A stretch of 64,000 bases of DNA, taken from positions 496,001 through 560,000 of the forward strand of contig NZ_OBEA01000002.1 of the NCBI RefSeq assembly GCF_900215355.1, read 5' to 3'. This stretch comes from Pseudooceanicola antarcticus. Lineage in GTDB: Bacteria > Pseudomonadota > Alphaproteobacteria > Rhodobacterales > Rhodobacteraceae. This document shows, one piece after another, positions 49,688-58,376 of the stretch (position 1 is its first letter; each line of letters opens with the position of its first letter). A program made the position numbers and the translations under genes. The notes below the pieces were generated by a model. It saw only the letters and a program-made list of their open reading frames with translations. It did no database searches and was not told where the DNA came from.

Positions 49688-49698
49688 TTGCAAAGTTA
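49688..49698. promoter_or_regulatory. RamB/ScfR-like motif upstream of ccr
   Basis: TTGCAAAGTTA lies 73-83 nt upstream of the ccr ATG. It fits the reverse of the RamB-type consensus AACTTTGCAA with one mismatch. RamB/ScfR regulators control acetate and propionate genes in actinobacteria and Rhodobacter. The ecm-ccr gap (49434-49770, 337 nt) is AT-rich around 49640-49700 and holds no gene. Confidence 0.4.
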
Positions 49699-49770
49699 CG
49701 CGCTGAAATGTATCCCTCCGTCATGCCCCGCGATTCTGCGTCGCGGCGAAACGGGTTGGAGGAGGCCAAA

Positions 49771-51066
49771 ATGGCACTGGATACGGAGACAGGGATCGCC
49801 CCCTACACGGCACCGGAGAAAGAGCTTTACGAGATCGGTGAGATGCCGCCGCTCGGCTATGTGCCGGCGAAGATGTACGCCTGGGCGATCCGCCGCGAGC
49901 GTCACGGCGAACCCGAGCAGAGCTTCCAGGTCGAAGTGGTCGAGACGCCGAAGCTGGACAGCCACGAGGTGCTGGTTCTCGTCATGGCGGCGGGGGTCAA
50001 CTACAACGGCATCTGGGCCGGTCTCGGTCAGCCGATCTCTCCCTTCGATGGCCATGGCGCGCCCTATCATATCGCCGGTTCCGATGCCTCGGGCGTGGTC
50101 TGGGCCGTGGGCTCCAGCGTGAAGAACTGGAAAGTGGGCGATGAGGTCGTGATCCACTGCAACCAGGACGATGGCGACGACGAGGAATGCAACGGCGGCG
50201 ATCCGATGTATTCCCCCAGCCAGCGGATCTGGGGCTACGAGACCCCCGACGGTTCCTTCGCGCAGTTCACCCGCGTGCAGGCGCAGCAGCTGCTGCCCCG
50301 TCCCAGGCATCTCAGCTGGGAGGAATCCGCCTGCTACACTCTGACCCTGGCCACCGCCTACCGCATGCTCTTCGGCCATCATCCGCATGAGCTGAAGCCG
50401 GGCCAGAACGTCCTGGTCTGGGGCGCGTCGGGGGGTCTCGGCTCCTTCGCCATCCAGCTGATCAACGCGGCGGGGGGCAATGCCATCGGGGTGATCTCGG
50501 GCGAGGACAAGCGCGAGTTTGTCATGAGCCTGGGCGCCAAGGGCGTGATCAACCGCAAGGAATTCGACTGCTGGGGCCAGCTGCCCACCGTGAACACGCC
50601 GGAATATGCCGCCTGGTTCAAGGAGGTGCGCAAGTTCGGCAAGGCGATCTGGGACATCACCGGCAAGGGCAACAATGTCGATATCGTCTTCGAGCATCCG
50701 GGCGAGGCGACCTTCCCGGTCTCGACCTTCGTCTGCAAGAAGGGCGGCATGGTGGTGATCTGCGCCGGCACCTCGGGGTTCAACTGCACCTTCGACGTGC
50801 GCTATCTCTGGATGCACCAGAAGCGCGTGCAGGGCAGCCACTTCGCCCATCTCAAGCAGGCCTCGGCGGCGAACAAGCTGATGATCGAACGCCGGATCGA
50901 CCCCTGCATGTCAGAGGTCTTCCCCTGGGAAGAGATCCCGCGCGCCCATACCAAGATGCTGCGCAACGAGCACAAGCCCGGCAACATGGCGGTGCTGGTG
51001 CAGGCCCCGCGCACCGGGTTGCGGACGGTCGAGGACGTGCTGGAAGCGGGCGGGAGCGCCAGCTGA
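49771..51066 (+). CDS. ccr: Crotonyl-CoA carboxylase/reductase
   Basis: This 431-residue medium-chain dehydrogenase-type enzyme reductively carboxylates crotonyl-CoA to ethylmalonyl-CoA with NADPH. It has MPPLGYVPAKMYAWAIR, the CNQDDGDDEECNGGDPMYSP segment, NADPH-binding VWGASGGLGSFAIQ and IFEHPGEATFPVSTF, all typical of Ccr. I chose ATG 49771, 7 nt after GGAGGAGG; an upstream frame adds 33 residues without homology. It is the key enzyme of the ethylmalonyl-CoA pathway. Confidence 0.96.
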   Translation: MALDTETGIAPYTAPEKELYEIGEMPPLGYVPAKMYAWAIRRERHGEPEQSFQVEVVETPKLDSHEVLVLVMAAGVNYNGIWAGLGQPISPFDGHGAPYHIAGSDASGVVWAVGSSVKNWKVGDEVVIHCNQDDGDDEECNGGDPMYSPSQRIWGYETPDGSFAQFTRVQAQQLLPRPRHLSWEESACYTLTLATAYRMLFGHHPHELKPGQNVLVWGASGGLGSFAIQLINAAGGNAIGVISGEDKREFVMSLGAKGVINRKEFDCWGQLPTVNTPEYAAWFKEVRKFGKAIWDITGKGNNVDIVFEHPGEATFPVSTFVCKKGGMVVICAGTSGFNCTFDVRYLWMHQKRVQGSHFAHLKQASAANKLMIERRIDPCMSEVFPWEEIPRAHTKMLRNEHKPGNMAVLVQAPRTGLRTVEDVLEAGGSAS

Positions 51067-51173
51067 TCTTTACCGCTTCTTAGGGTGTCGTCCCCAGAAT
51101 GGCAGGCGAGTCTCCGGACTTGCCTGCCTTGTCTTTGCGGGGCGGCACCGGGCAGAGCATGCGGGAGATCGAG

Positions 51174-51452
51174 ATGCGACAAGAGGGTCAGGGAAGGTCC
51201 GGCCGGGCCAGCGATGCGGCGGCTGCCGATGCGATGCTGTCGAAGCTCAGCGCGGACCAATGGATCATCGACGTGCTGGCCGACCTGCAGGAAGCCGCGC
51301 GGGACCGGGAGCTCTACACCTCTTCCGAGAAGCTCGCCCAGGTCAGCCGTGTCGTGCAGGATGAGATCACGCGCAAGCGGATCGACCGGATGCGCTCGGC
51401 CTTCCAGACCTCCTACGAGCAGGGCAAGATGCCCTCCCTGCGCGAGCACTAG
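51174..51452 (+). CDS. Small conserved-looking hypothetical protein
   Basis: This 92-residue protein is predicted helical: LSKLSADQWIIDVLADLQEA, SEKLAQVSRVVQDEITRKR and SYEQGKMPSLREH. I chose ATG 51174 after GGGAG; ATGs at 51099 and 51159 give longer forms. No family is recognised. A small hairpin lies downstream. Confidence 0.6.
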   Translation: MRQEGQGRSGRASDAAAADAMLSKLSADQWIIDVLADLQEAARDRELYTSSEKLAQVSRVVQDEITRKRIDRMRSAFQTSYEQGKMPSLREH

Positions 51453-51491
51453 GGCCGGGCAGTAGGGCCCGGCGGTAAGGGCACGGGGTAG

Positions 51492-51511
51492 GGTGGATGC
51501 TGATCCACCTT
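51492..51511 (+). terminator. Hairpin after the 92-residue gene
   Basis: GGTGGAT pairs with ATCCACC around GCTG, followed by TTT. It resembles two other hairpins in the window (54026 and 56283). Confidence 0.5.
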
Positions 51512-51538
51512 TGCAGAGGGCCGGACCAGCGCAGGTTG

Positions 51539-51628
51539 GGCAAGCCGGGGCAGTCGGACAAGCCGGGGGAGGCCGACAAGCTGGGGAAGTCGGGCAAGCC
51601 GGGGAAGTCGGGCACCCCGGGGAAGATG
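51539..51628 (+). repeat. Five tandem 18-bp repeats
   Basis: Five degenerate units of the type GGCAAGCCGGGGAAGTCG run end to end between the small gene and the helicase. One plus frame reads collagen-like GKPG/DKPG/GKSG triplets, but no start with a good ribosome site leads into it. The gap 51453-51758 holds this repeat, one hairpin and no supported gene. Confidence 0.85.
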
Positions 51629-51758
51629 GCTTGGCACCCGCCCCACGCCTGCGGCCGCTGTCGCCTTTCGAGCTGCCTCCGGAAATTCTGTCGCCGGGGT
51701 CTTCTCTCGGCCTCTCGGGCTCTGGCGCTCTGCCACGCCTCGGGATAGCGTCTCGCCC

Positions 51759-53300
51759 ATGACTGTCCCCGCGCTTACATTTTCCGACGACCAGGCCGAG
51801 GCCTGGGACCGTATCTCCGAGACCCTGAAGGGCGCCGGGATCGACCTGCTTGAGGGCACCACCGTGCCGGCCATCGAAGGCCGCCAGCGCTCGCTCGCGG
51901 TGCTGGGCAAGGCGGGCTCCGGCAAGACCATGCTGCTGGCCCAGCTCTACAAGGCCTGCGAGGCCTCGGGAGTCTCCATCGTCTCGGGCGATTACGAGCC
52001 CAAGCGAGCCAAGGACGCCCGGACGCTTGCCATCCTCGCGCCCACCAACAAGGCCGCCTCGGTGCTGCGCCTGCGCGGGGTGCCGGCGACGACCATCCAT
52101 CGCATCCTCTACAAGCCCGTCTACGATCCGATCTACGAGGCCATCGCCGAATGGCTCGAGGGCCAGGGCGAGAAGCCCGAGATCGAGGGCACCACGCCCG
52201 AGATGCTCGACCGCGCCAAGGCCAGCTACGAGATCAACAAATCGATCCCCGCCGCCCTGGCCGTCGCCGGGCTGCGCGGCTCTGACTTCATCACCGGCTG
52301 GAAACGCCGCGACGATCCGCTGGACGTGGGCTTCATCGACGAGGCCTCGATGCTGGACGAACGCCAGTACGACGACCTGCGCGAGATCTTCCCCAACCTC
52401 GTCCTCTTCGGCGATCCGGCGCAGCTCGCCCCCGTCGGCCAGTCCGGCAAGATGGTCTTCGAGGCGCTGCCCGAACCCGCCCTGCTGACCCTCGCCCGTA
52501 TCCATCGCCAGGATGCCGACAACCCGATCCTCGACCTGGCCCATGCCCTGGCCGACCCGATGGTCGATTTCTACGCCTTCGAGCGCATGGTCGAAGAGAA
52601 GTCCCGCGCCGACGAGCGGGTCGTCTTCGCCGGCCGGGTCGAGGCCGGGCTGATGGCGCGCTCGCCCGTGCTGGTCTGGCGCAATGCCACCCGCATCCGC
52701 CTGATCAATGCCTTCCGCCGGGTCCATGACGCCCCCGAGGACGCCCTGCTGCCCGGCGAGCCGCTGATCTGCGACGGGATCGAACTGCCGATGAAGCACC
52801 GCAAGAAGCGCCTCGACCTCGAGGCGCGCGGGCTGATCAAGGGCGCCCAGGTGATCTACCTCGGACCGGGCAAGCGCGGCGGGTTCTCCCGGCTGCACGT
52901 GGTCGGGGCCGAGAACCCCCAGGTCTCCGCCGCCTCCATCGTCAAGATCGAGAAACCGGACGAGGAGGAGCCCTTCATCCCCTATGCCGCGCGCATGGGC
53001 GCCACCTTCCTGCATGGCGCGGCGGTGACGATCCACAAGGCGCAAGGGTCCCAGTGGCGCGACGTGCAGGTCTTCGCCCCGGATATCGAGGTCGCCTCGC
53101 GCATGGGCCGGATCGAGGCCGGCCAGCCGCTGTGGAAACGCCTCGCCTATGTGGCCATCACCCGCGCCGAAGAGCGCCTGCTCTGGGTCACCCGCAACCG
53201 GCTGTCGAAGCCGACCGAGCCGCTCTCGGTCGACGACCTGCGCGTCGCCGCCGCGCCGACGCTGACCCTGCAGGCCCAGACCGAGGGGGACTTCGCATGA
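51759..53300 (+). CDS. RecD-like SF1 ATP-dependent helicase
   Basis: This 513-residue protein has Walker A GKAGSGKTM (about residues 50-58), ILAPTNKAA (motif Ia), FIDEASMLD (Walker B), FGDPAQLAPV (motif III), and near the C-end the UvrD-C-like HKAQGSQW and AITRAEERLLW. The layout resembles Dda/RecD2-type 5'-3' helicases, and it is small, without N-terminal extension. It could act in repair or restart; no partner gene is visible. It overlaps the SDR start by 4 nt. Confidence 0.85.
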   Translation: MTVPALTFSDDQAEAWDRISETLKGAGIDLLEGTTVPAIEGRQRSLAVLGKAGSGKTMLLAQLYKACEASGVSIVSGDYEPKRAKDARTLAILAPTNKAASVLRLRGVPATTIHRILYKPVYDPIYEAIAEWLEGQGEKPEIEGTTPEMLDRAKASYEINKSIPAALAVAGLRGSDFITGWKRRDDPLDVGFIDEASMLDERQYDDLREIFPNLVLFGDPAQLAPVGQSGKMVFEALPEPALLTLARIHRQDADNPILDLAHALADPMVDFYAFERMVEEKSRADERVVFAGRVEAGLMARSPVLVWRNATRIRLINAFRRVHDAPEDALLPGEPLICDGIELPMKHRKKRLDLEARGLIKGAQVIYLGPGKRGGFSRLHVVGAENPQVSAASIVKIEKPDEEEPFIPYAARMGATFLHGAAVTIHKAQGSQWRDVQVFAPDIEVASRMGRIEAGQPLWKRLAYVAITRAEERLLWVTRNRLSKPTEPLSVDDLRVAAAPTLTLQAQTEGDFA

Positions 53301-54016
53301 GCACCATCCTGATCACCGGCGCCAGCGCCGGGATCGGCGCCGCCACCGCGCGCCACTTCCTGGACAGGGGCTGGACCGTCGGGCTGCTGGCTCGCAGCGA
53401 GGACAGGCTGCAGGCCCTGGCCGAGGGGCAGCCCCGTGCCCATGTGCTGCCCGCCGATGTGACAGACGAGGCCCAGGTCGAGGCGGCCTTCGCCAGTTTC
53501 ACCGACCGCGCCGGGCGGCTCGACGTGCTGTTCAACAATGCCGGCATGTTCGGCACCCAGGCCCCGATCGACGAGATCCCGGTGGCCGAGTGGCGGCGGA
53601 TCGTCGATGTGAACCTCACCGGCATGTTCCTCTGCGCCCGCGCTGCCTTTGCGCAGATGCGGCGCCAGGCGCCGCAGGGCGGGCGGATCATCAACAACGG
53701 CTCGATCTCGGCCCATGTCCCGCGCGAGGGCTCGGTCAGCTACACCGCGACCAAACATGCCATCACCGGGCTGACGAAATCCCTTTCCCTGGATGGCCGC
53801 CCCTTCGACATCGCCTGCGGCCAGATCGACATCGGCAATGCGCGGACAGAGCTTCTGGACGGGATCATCGCCCGCACCCCCGACAACCCGCCCCCGGTGA
53901 TGGAGGTCGAGGAAGTCGCCGGGGCGGTGCTGCACATGGCCGAGCTTCCGCTTTCGGCCAATGTGCAGTTCATGACCCTGATGGCGACCAAGATGCCCTA
54001 TATCGGCAGGGGCTGA
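53297..54016 (+). CDS. Short-chain dehydrogenase/reductase
   Basis: This 239-residue protein has TGASAGIG (about 7-14), NNAG, a catalytic serine in NGSISAH, and Y149/K153 in SYTATK. NADP preference is suggested by ARSEDRL. The substrate is unknown. The ATG at 53297 overlaps the helicase stop; a longer frame from 53054 lies inside the helicase and is not likely. Confidence 0.88.
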   Translation: MSTILITGASAGIGAATARHFLDRGWTVGLLARSEDRLQALAEGQPRAHVLPADVTDEAQVEAAFASFTDRAGRLDVLFNNAGMFGTQAPIDEIPVAEWRRIVDVNLTGMFLCARAAFAQMRRQAPQGGRIINNGSISAHVPREGSVSYTATKHAITGLTKSLSLDGRPFDIACGQIDIGNARTELLDGIIARTPDNPPPVMEVEEVAGAVLHMAELPLSANVQFMTLMATKMPYIGRG

Positions 54017-54025
54017 GGCCCGTGG

Positions 54026-54043
54026 GGCGGGGTTCACCCCGCC
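54026..54043. terminator. Hairpin between convergent SDR and hbd
   Basis: GGCGGGG and CCCCGCC pair around TTCA, with no U-run. It sits between convergent stops at 54016 and 54075. Confidence 0.4.
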
Positions 54044-54074
54044 GTCCCGGCCCCCTGAACCAATGCCCTGCTGC

Positions 54075-54950
54075 TCAGCGCGTCGGCACCGGCTCCTCGC
54101 CGCGGTAGTCGTAGAAGCCGCGGCCGGTCTTGCGGCCCAGCCAGCCGGCTTCGACATATTTGGTCAGCAGGGGGCAGGGGCGGTACTTGGTATCGGCCAG
54201 CCCGTCATGCAGCACGTTCATGATCGCCAGGCAGGTGTCCAGCCCGATGAAATCGGCCAGCTCCAGCGGGCCCATCGGATGGTTCGCCCCCAGGCGCATC
54301 GCCCCGTCGATGGACTTCACGTTGCCGACGCCTTCATAGAGCGTGTAGACCGCCTCGTTGATCATCGGCATCAGGATGCGGTTGACGATGAAGGCCGGGA
54401 AATCCTCGGCCGAAGAGGCGGTCTTGCCCAGCCGTTCCACGACCTTCAGGCAGGCCTCGTAGGTCTCTGAATCGGTGGCTATGCCGCGGATCAGCTCGAC
54501 CAGCTGCATCACGGGCACCGGGTTCATGAAGTGGAACCCCATGAATTTCTCGGGCCGGTCGGTGCGCGAGGCCAGCCGGGTGATCGAGATCGAAGAGGTG
54601 TTCGAGGTCAGGATCGTGGTGGGCTTCAGATGCGGCAGCAGGTCGGCAAAGATCGCCTCCTTGACGTGCTCCTTCTCGGTGGCGGCCTCGATCACCAGAT
54701 CGGTGGGGCCCAGGTCGGCCAGCACCATGGTGGTCGAGATCCGCGCCATGGCGGCGTCTTTCTCGGCCTGGGTGATCTTCTCGCGGCTGACCTGCCGGTC
54801 GAGGTTCTTGTTGATCGTCGCCAGCGCCCGGTCCAGTGCCTCCTGGCTGATATCGTTCAGCAGAACGTCGTACCCCGAAAGCGCGCAGACATGGGCAATC
54901 CCGTTGCCCATCTGGCCTGCGCCGATCACTCCTACAGAACGGATCTCCAC
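54075..54950 (-). CDS. hbd: 3-hydroxybutyryl-CoA dehydrogenase
   Basis: This 291-residue enzyme interconverts (S)-3-hydroxybutyryl-CoA and acetoacetyl-CoA with NAD(P). It has GAGQMG at about 10-15, [12 protein letters not shown], and [14 protein letters not shown] with the catalytic His. The start is GTG 54950 ([10 protein letters not shown]) after GGAGGG; an upstream ATG at 54963 would also work. It could feed crotonyl-CoA formation or degrade fatty acids. Confidence 0.92.
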   Translation of the reverse strand: MEIRSVGVIGAGQMGNGIAHVCALSGYDVLLNDISQEALDRALATINKNLDRQVSREKITQAEKDAAMARISTTMVLADLGPTDLVIEAATEKEHVKEAIFADLLPHLKPTTILTSNTSSISITRLASRTDRPEKFMGFHFMNPVPVMQLVELIRGIATDSETYEACLKVVERLGKTASSAEDFPAFIVNRILMPMINEAVYTLYEGVGNVKSIDGAMRLGANHPMGPLELADFIGLDTCLAIMNVLHDGLADTKYRPCPLLTKYVEAGWLGRKTGRGFYDYRGEEPVPTR

Positions 54951-55099
54951 GGGACCCTCCATCGCTGAATTCGTCGCGGGCAATGTGGACCGGGGCGGGC
55001 GCCGCCGCAAGCCCTGCCAGGGTCGCTGACCGGGCTTAGGCCTTTGGCAAGCTTTCACGGGCAGGATGTGCGGTGGGTGAGACATGCGTGGTGGGTACA

Positions 55100-55936
55100 A
55101 TGACCTTTGATCAACTGGGCCGGGGTGGCCTTGACTATTTTCCGTGCCGTTACGGGCAGTCGAAGACCTTGTTCCGCGGGCCGAAGCGGCGCATCGACGG
55201 GCCCTTCACCGCCTTCCTCGGCGGGGCAGAGACCTACGGCAAGTTCATCGCCCATCCCTATCCGGCGATCCTGGAAGAGCGCCTGGGGGTCGCCTCGGTC
55301 AATCTCGGTTGGCCCAATGCCGGGGTGGATGCCTTCCTCTGCGATCCCGACCTGCTGCAGGTGGTGGCCAGGGCCCGTGCCGTGGTACTGCGCATTCCGG
55401 GGGCGCAGAACATGTCGAACCGCTTCTACAGCGTGCATCCGCGTCGCAACGACCGTTTCCTGCAGGCCTCCAGCCTGCTGCAGACGGTGTTCCGCGATGT
55501 CGACTTCACCGAGTTCCACTTCACCCGCCACCTGCTGACCAGCCTGAGGGACACGTCGGCCGAGCGTTTCGCCATGCTGCGCGAAGAGCTGCAACAGGCC
55601 TGGGTGGCGCGCATGGGGCAATTGCTGACCCATATCCCGGTGCCGGTGCTGCTCCTGTGGTTTGCCGACCACGAACCCGCCGCCGCCGAAGATGACGCGG
55701 CGCTGGACCGCGACCCGCTCTTCATCACGCCCCAGATGATCGACGCGCTGCGTGACAGGGTGAACGGGGTGATCACCTGCGTGCCTAGTGCGTCGGCCCG
55801 TGCCGAGGGCACGGCAGGCATGATCTTCAGCGCCATGGAAGCCCCGGCTGCCGCCGAACAGCTCTCCTCCGCAGCCCATGGCGAGGTGGCCGAGGCCCTG
55901 GCCGGCCCGCTCGAAGGCCTGCTCGCTCCCCACTGA
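55100..55936 (+). CDS. DUF6473-like protein
   Basis: This 278-residue protein starts [19 protein letters not shown] and has [25 protein letters not shown] (in two parts, around residues 23-50), [13 protein letters not shown] and [20 protein letters not shown]. These fit the DUF6473 pattern seen in Rhodobacteraceae. No catalytic assignment is known. It may be a sugar- or polysaccharide-related enzyme, but nothing here proves that. I chose ATG 55100; 55073 would add nine residues. Confidence 0.72.
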   Translation: MTFDQLGRGGLDYFPCRYGQSKTLFRGPKRRIDGPFTAFLGGAETYGKFIAHPYPAILEERLGVASVNLGWPNAGVDAFLCDPDLLQVVARARAVVLRIPGAQNMSNRFYSVHPRRNDRFLQASSLLQTVFRDVDFTEFHFTRHLLTSLRDTSAERFAMLREELQQAWVARMGQLLTHIPVPVLLLWFADHEPAAAEDDAALDRDPLFITPQMIDALRDRVNGVITCVPSASARAEGTAGMIFSAMEAPAAAEQLSSAAHGEVAEALAGPLEGLLAPH

Positions 55937-55996
55937 CGCGGCCCCGCTCCCCCCGGTCAAAAATCAATAGTCCCGGCCTCGGGTTGGAACAGGGTC

Positions 55997-56065
55997 TCTC
56001 TTCCCATCCGAGGGCCGAAAATACTGCGGGGGAGCCTCCGTCATGGAGGCGGGGGCAGCGCCCCC
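55997..56065 (-). repeat. Structured intergenic repeat, copy C
   Basis: On the minus strand: hairpin GGGGGCGCTGCCCCC, then hairpin GCCTCC/GGAGGC, then TCCCCCGCAGTATTTTCGG and a tail. It is the same family as 44498. It lies between the DUF6473 gene and etfA (gap 55937-56312), which hold no gene. Confidence 0.8.
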
Positions 56066-56159
56066 ACTGCGCCCACCCCAAGGGCGCTGCCGTTGCAGCT
56101 GAGGACTTGTGGCCGTCAAACGGGGGCATTCCGGTTCCGCCCGGCGGCACCGGCCCTCC

Positions 56160-56221
56160 CTCATATCCGATGGCCGAAAATACTGCGGGGGGAGCGCGAA
56201 GGCGCGGGGGGCAGAGCCCCC
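56160..56221 (-). repeat. Structured intergenic repeat, copy B
   Basis: On the minus strand: GGGGGCTCTGCCCCC, then GCGCCTTCGCGC, then TCCCCCCGCAGTATTTTCGG. Copies B and C lie in tandem, same orientation, 94 nt apart. Confidence 0.8.
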
Positions 56222-56240
56222 GACCCCCTGCCTCAAAAGC

Positions 56241-56266
56241 AAAAGGCCCGCCATGTCTGACGGGCC
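56241..56266 (-). terminator. Rho-independent terminator after etfA
   Basis: On the minus strand GGCCCG pairs with CGGGCC, followed by TTTTGCTTTT. It ends the etfBA transcript. A second hairpin (GGTGG/CCACC) lies at 56283-56300, nearer the gene. Confidence 0.85.
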
Positions 56267-56312
56267 TTCGCAAGTTCCGTAGGGTGGGGTTTACTCCACC
56301 ACCCGTCGCGGC

Positions 56313-57239
56313 TCAGAGCTTCTCGATCAGCTCGGGCACGGCCTCGAAGAGGTCGGCAACCAGGCCGTAATCGGCAACCTGGAAGATCGGCGCCTCTTCG
56401 TCCTTGTTGATCGCCACGATGACCTTGGAGTCCTTCATCCCCGCGAGGTGCTGGATCGCACCCGAGATGCCGACGGCCACGTAGAGCTCAGGCGCCACGA
56501 CCTTGCCGGTCTGACCCACCTGCCAGTCGTTGGGCGCAAAGCCCGAATCGACGGCGGCACGCGAGGCACCAACGGCGGCGCCCAGCTTGTCGGCCAGCTT
56601 CTCGATCAGCGCGAAGTCCTCTTCAGAGCCCACGCCACGGCCACCAGAGACGACGATGCCGGCCGAGGTCAGCTCGGGGCGGTCGCTCTCGGCCATCTTG
56701 TCCTCGACCCATTCCGACAGGGCGGGGTCTTCGGCAGTGGCGGTGGCTTCGACGGCGGCAGAGCCACCCTCGCCTGCGGCATCGAAGGTCGAGGTCCGGA
56801 AAGTGATGACCTTCTTCGGATCCAGCGACTTGACGGTCTGGATGGCGTTGCCGGCGTAGATCGGGCGCTCGAAGGTATCGGCGTCGATGACGGCGGTGAC
56901 GTCGGTCAGGATCATCACGTCCAGCAGGGCGGCGACGCGCGGCAGGATGTTCTTGGCGTCGGTGGTGGCCGGCGCGACGATGTGGTCGAAGTCGGCCCCC
57001 AGCTTGGCAACCAGAACCGAGACCGGCTCGGCCAGGCGGTGGCCGTAAAGCGCATCCTCGGCGACCAGCACCTTGGAGACGCCGGCGATCTTGGCGGCCT
57101 CTTCGGCAGCACCCTGGGCGCTTTCGCCGACGCAGAGCACGGTCACATCGCCCAGTTTGCCGGCAGCCGAGACAGCCTTGGCGGTGGCATCCAGCGCCAG
57201 CGCGCCGTCGGAGATTTCAGCAAGCAGAAGAACGGCCAT
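56313..57239 (-). CDS. etfA: Electron transfer flavoprotein alpha subunit
   Basis: This 308-residue subunit carries the redox FAD. The C-terminal FAD signature [18 protein letters not shown] and [17 protein letters not shown] are present, as is [11 protein letters not shown]. It passes electrons from acyl-CoA and N-methyl-amine dehydrogenases to ETF:quinone oxidoreductase. It shares one base with the etfB stop. Confidence 0.97.
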   Translation of the reverse strand: MAVLLLAEISDGALALDATAKAVSAAGKLGDVTVLCVGESAQGAAEEAAKIAGVSKVLVAEDALYGHRLAEPVSVLVAKLGADFDHIVAPATTDAKNILPRVAALLDVMILTDVTAVIDADTFERPIYAGNAIQTVKSLDPKKVITFRTSTFDAAGEGGSAAVEATATAEDPALSEWVEDKMAESDRPELTSAGIVVSGGRGVGSEEDFALIEKLADKLGAAVGASRAAVDSGFAPNDWQVGQTGKVVAPELYVAVGISGAIQHLAGMKDSKVIVAINKDEEAPIFQVADYGLVADLFEAVPELIEKL

Positions 57240-57997
57240 TACACGATCCCCTTCTCTTTCAGTTTCGCCACCAGCTCATCGACGGAGCCCACGATCTCGC
57301 CTGCCTGACGGGTCTCGGGCTCGGCGGTCTTGACGACCTGCAGACGCGGGGTCACGTCGATGCCGTAGTCTTCCGGGGTCTTGGTCTCGAGCGGCTTCTT
57401 CTTCGCCTTCATGATGTTGGGCAGCGAAGCGTAGCGCGGCTCGTTGAGGCGCAGGTCGGTGGTGACGATGGCGGGCAGCTTCACCTTGATCGACTGCAGG
57501 CCGCCGTCGACCTCGCGGGTGACCAGGGCGGCGCCGTCCTCGATCTTCACCTCGTTGGCGAAGGTCGCCTGGGACCAGCCCAGCAGGGCCGCCAGCATCT
57601 GGCCGGTGGCGTTCATGTCGTTGTCGATCGCCTGCTTGCCGGCGATGACCAGCTCGGGTGCTTCCTCGTCGATCACGCTCTTCAGCAGCTTGGCCACGGA
57701 GAGCGGCTCGATGTCGGTATGCACGTCATCGGCGGCGGTGATCAGGATGGCGCGGTCGGCACCCATGGCCAGCGCGGTGCGCAGGGTTTCCTGCGCCTTG
57801 GCGACGCCGATGGAAACCACGACGACCTCAGAGGCCGTGCCAGCTTCCTTCAGGCGGATCGCCTCTTCGACGGCAATCTCGTCGAAGGGGTTCATCGACA
57901 TTTTCACATTGTCCAGATCGACACCCGATCCGTCCGCTTTGACGCGAACTTTCACGTTATAGTCGATCACGCGTTTGACAGGCACCAGCACCTTCAT
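57239..57997 (-). CDS. etfB: Electron transfer flavoprotein beta subunit
   Basis: This 252-residue subunit has the N-terminal [13 protein letters not shown] and the [20 protein letters not shown] signature (split about residues 118-137). It forms a heterodimer with EtfA; AMP-binding residues are in this subunit. It is the first gene of etfBA. Confidence 0.97.
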   Translation of the reverse strand: MKVLVPVKRVIDYNVKVRVKADGSGVDLDNVKMSMNPFDEIAVEEAIRLKEAGTASEVVVVSIGVAKAQETLRTALAMGADRAILITAADDVHTDIEPLSVAKLLKSVIDEEAPELVIAGKQAIDNDMNATGQMLAALLGWSQATFANEVKIEDGAALVTREVDGGLQSIKVKLPAIVTTDLRLNEPRYASLPNIMKAKKKPLETKTPEDYGIDVTPRLQVVKTAEPETRQAGEIVGSVDELVAKLKEKGIV

Positions 57998-58376
57998 CTG
58001 CGGTCACTCCCTTTCTGTCTCTGGACCCTGGCGGATTCGTGCAGGGTCTTCCTTCTCTTGGAAGTTGATATAGGTGCAAGGCTGTTGGTGACAGGTCAAA
58101 AGGGACATTCCCCTGCGCTTCAACGTCACGTTTTTTTCCGCATCGCGGCGGAATTTCTGCAGTGCGGAATGTTTATGCGCCCCTACGGCAAGATCATTCG
58201 ACCGACTCATAGGCGTTTGATCTTCTCATCATATCACCATCCGGCCGGAAAAGCGCCGCCATCTGCACAGAGGTCGCATTCGGGCGATTCTGCGTCGGCT
58301 GGACCCATCTCGAAATGGCGCACCTGATAAAGCTGTCCGAAACGCCCAAGCGGCTCGCATCAGGGAAAGGTCGCCT
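57998..58376. other. Divergent promoter region between etfB and the FAD/GcvT gene
   Basis: These 379 nt hold no supported gene. They are less GC-rich than the flanks (T-run near 58131) and must contain promoters for both operons. I see no clear repeated operator. Confidence 0.5.

Noticed and set aside
51497-51748. Collagen-like small protein encoded by the 18-bp repeats
   Set aside because: Start codon lacks a ribosome site, the part after the repeats looks random, and another frame also reads open; kept as a DNA repeat only.
53054-53296. N-terminal extension of the SDR gene
   Set aside because: It lies inside the helicase gene in another frame; the SDR fold begins at 53297 with ATGA overlap.
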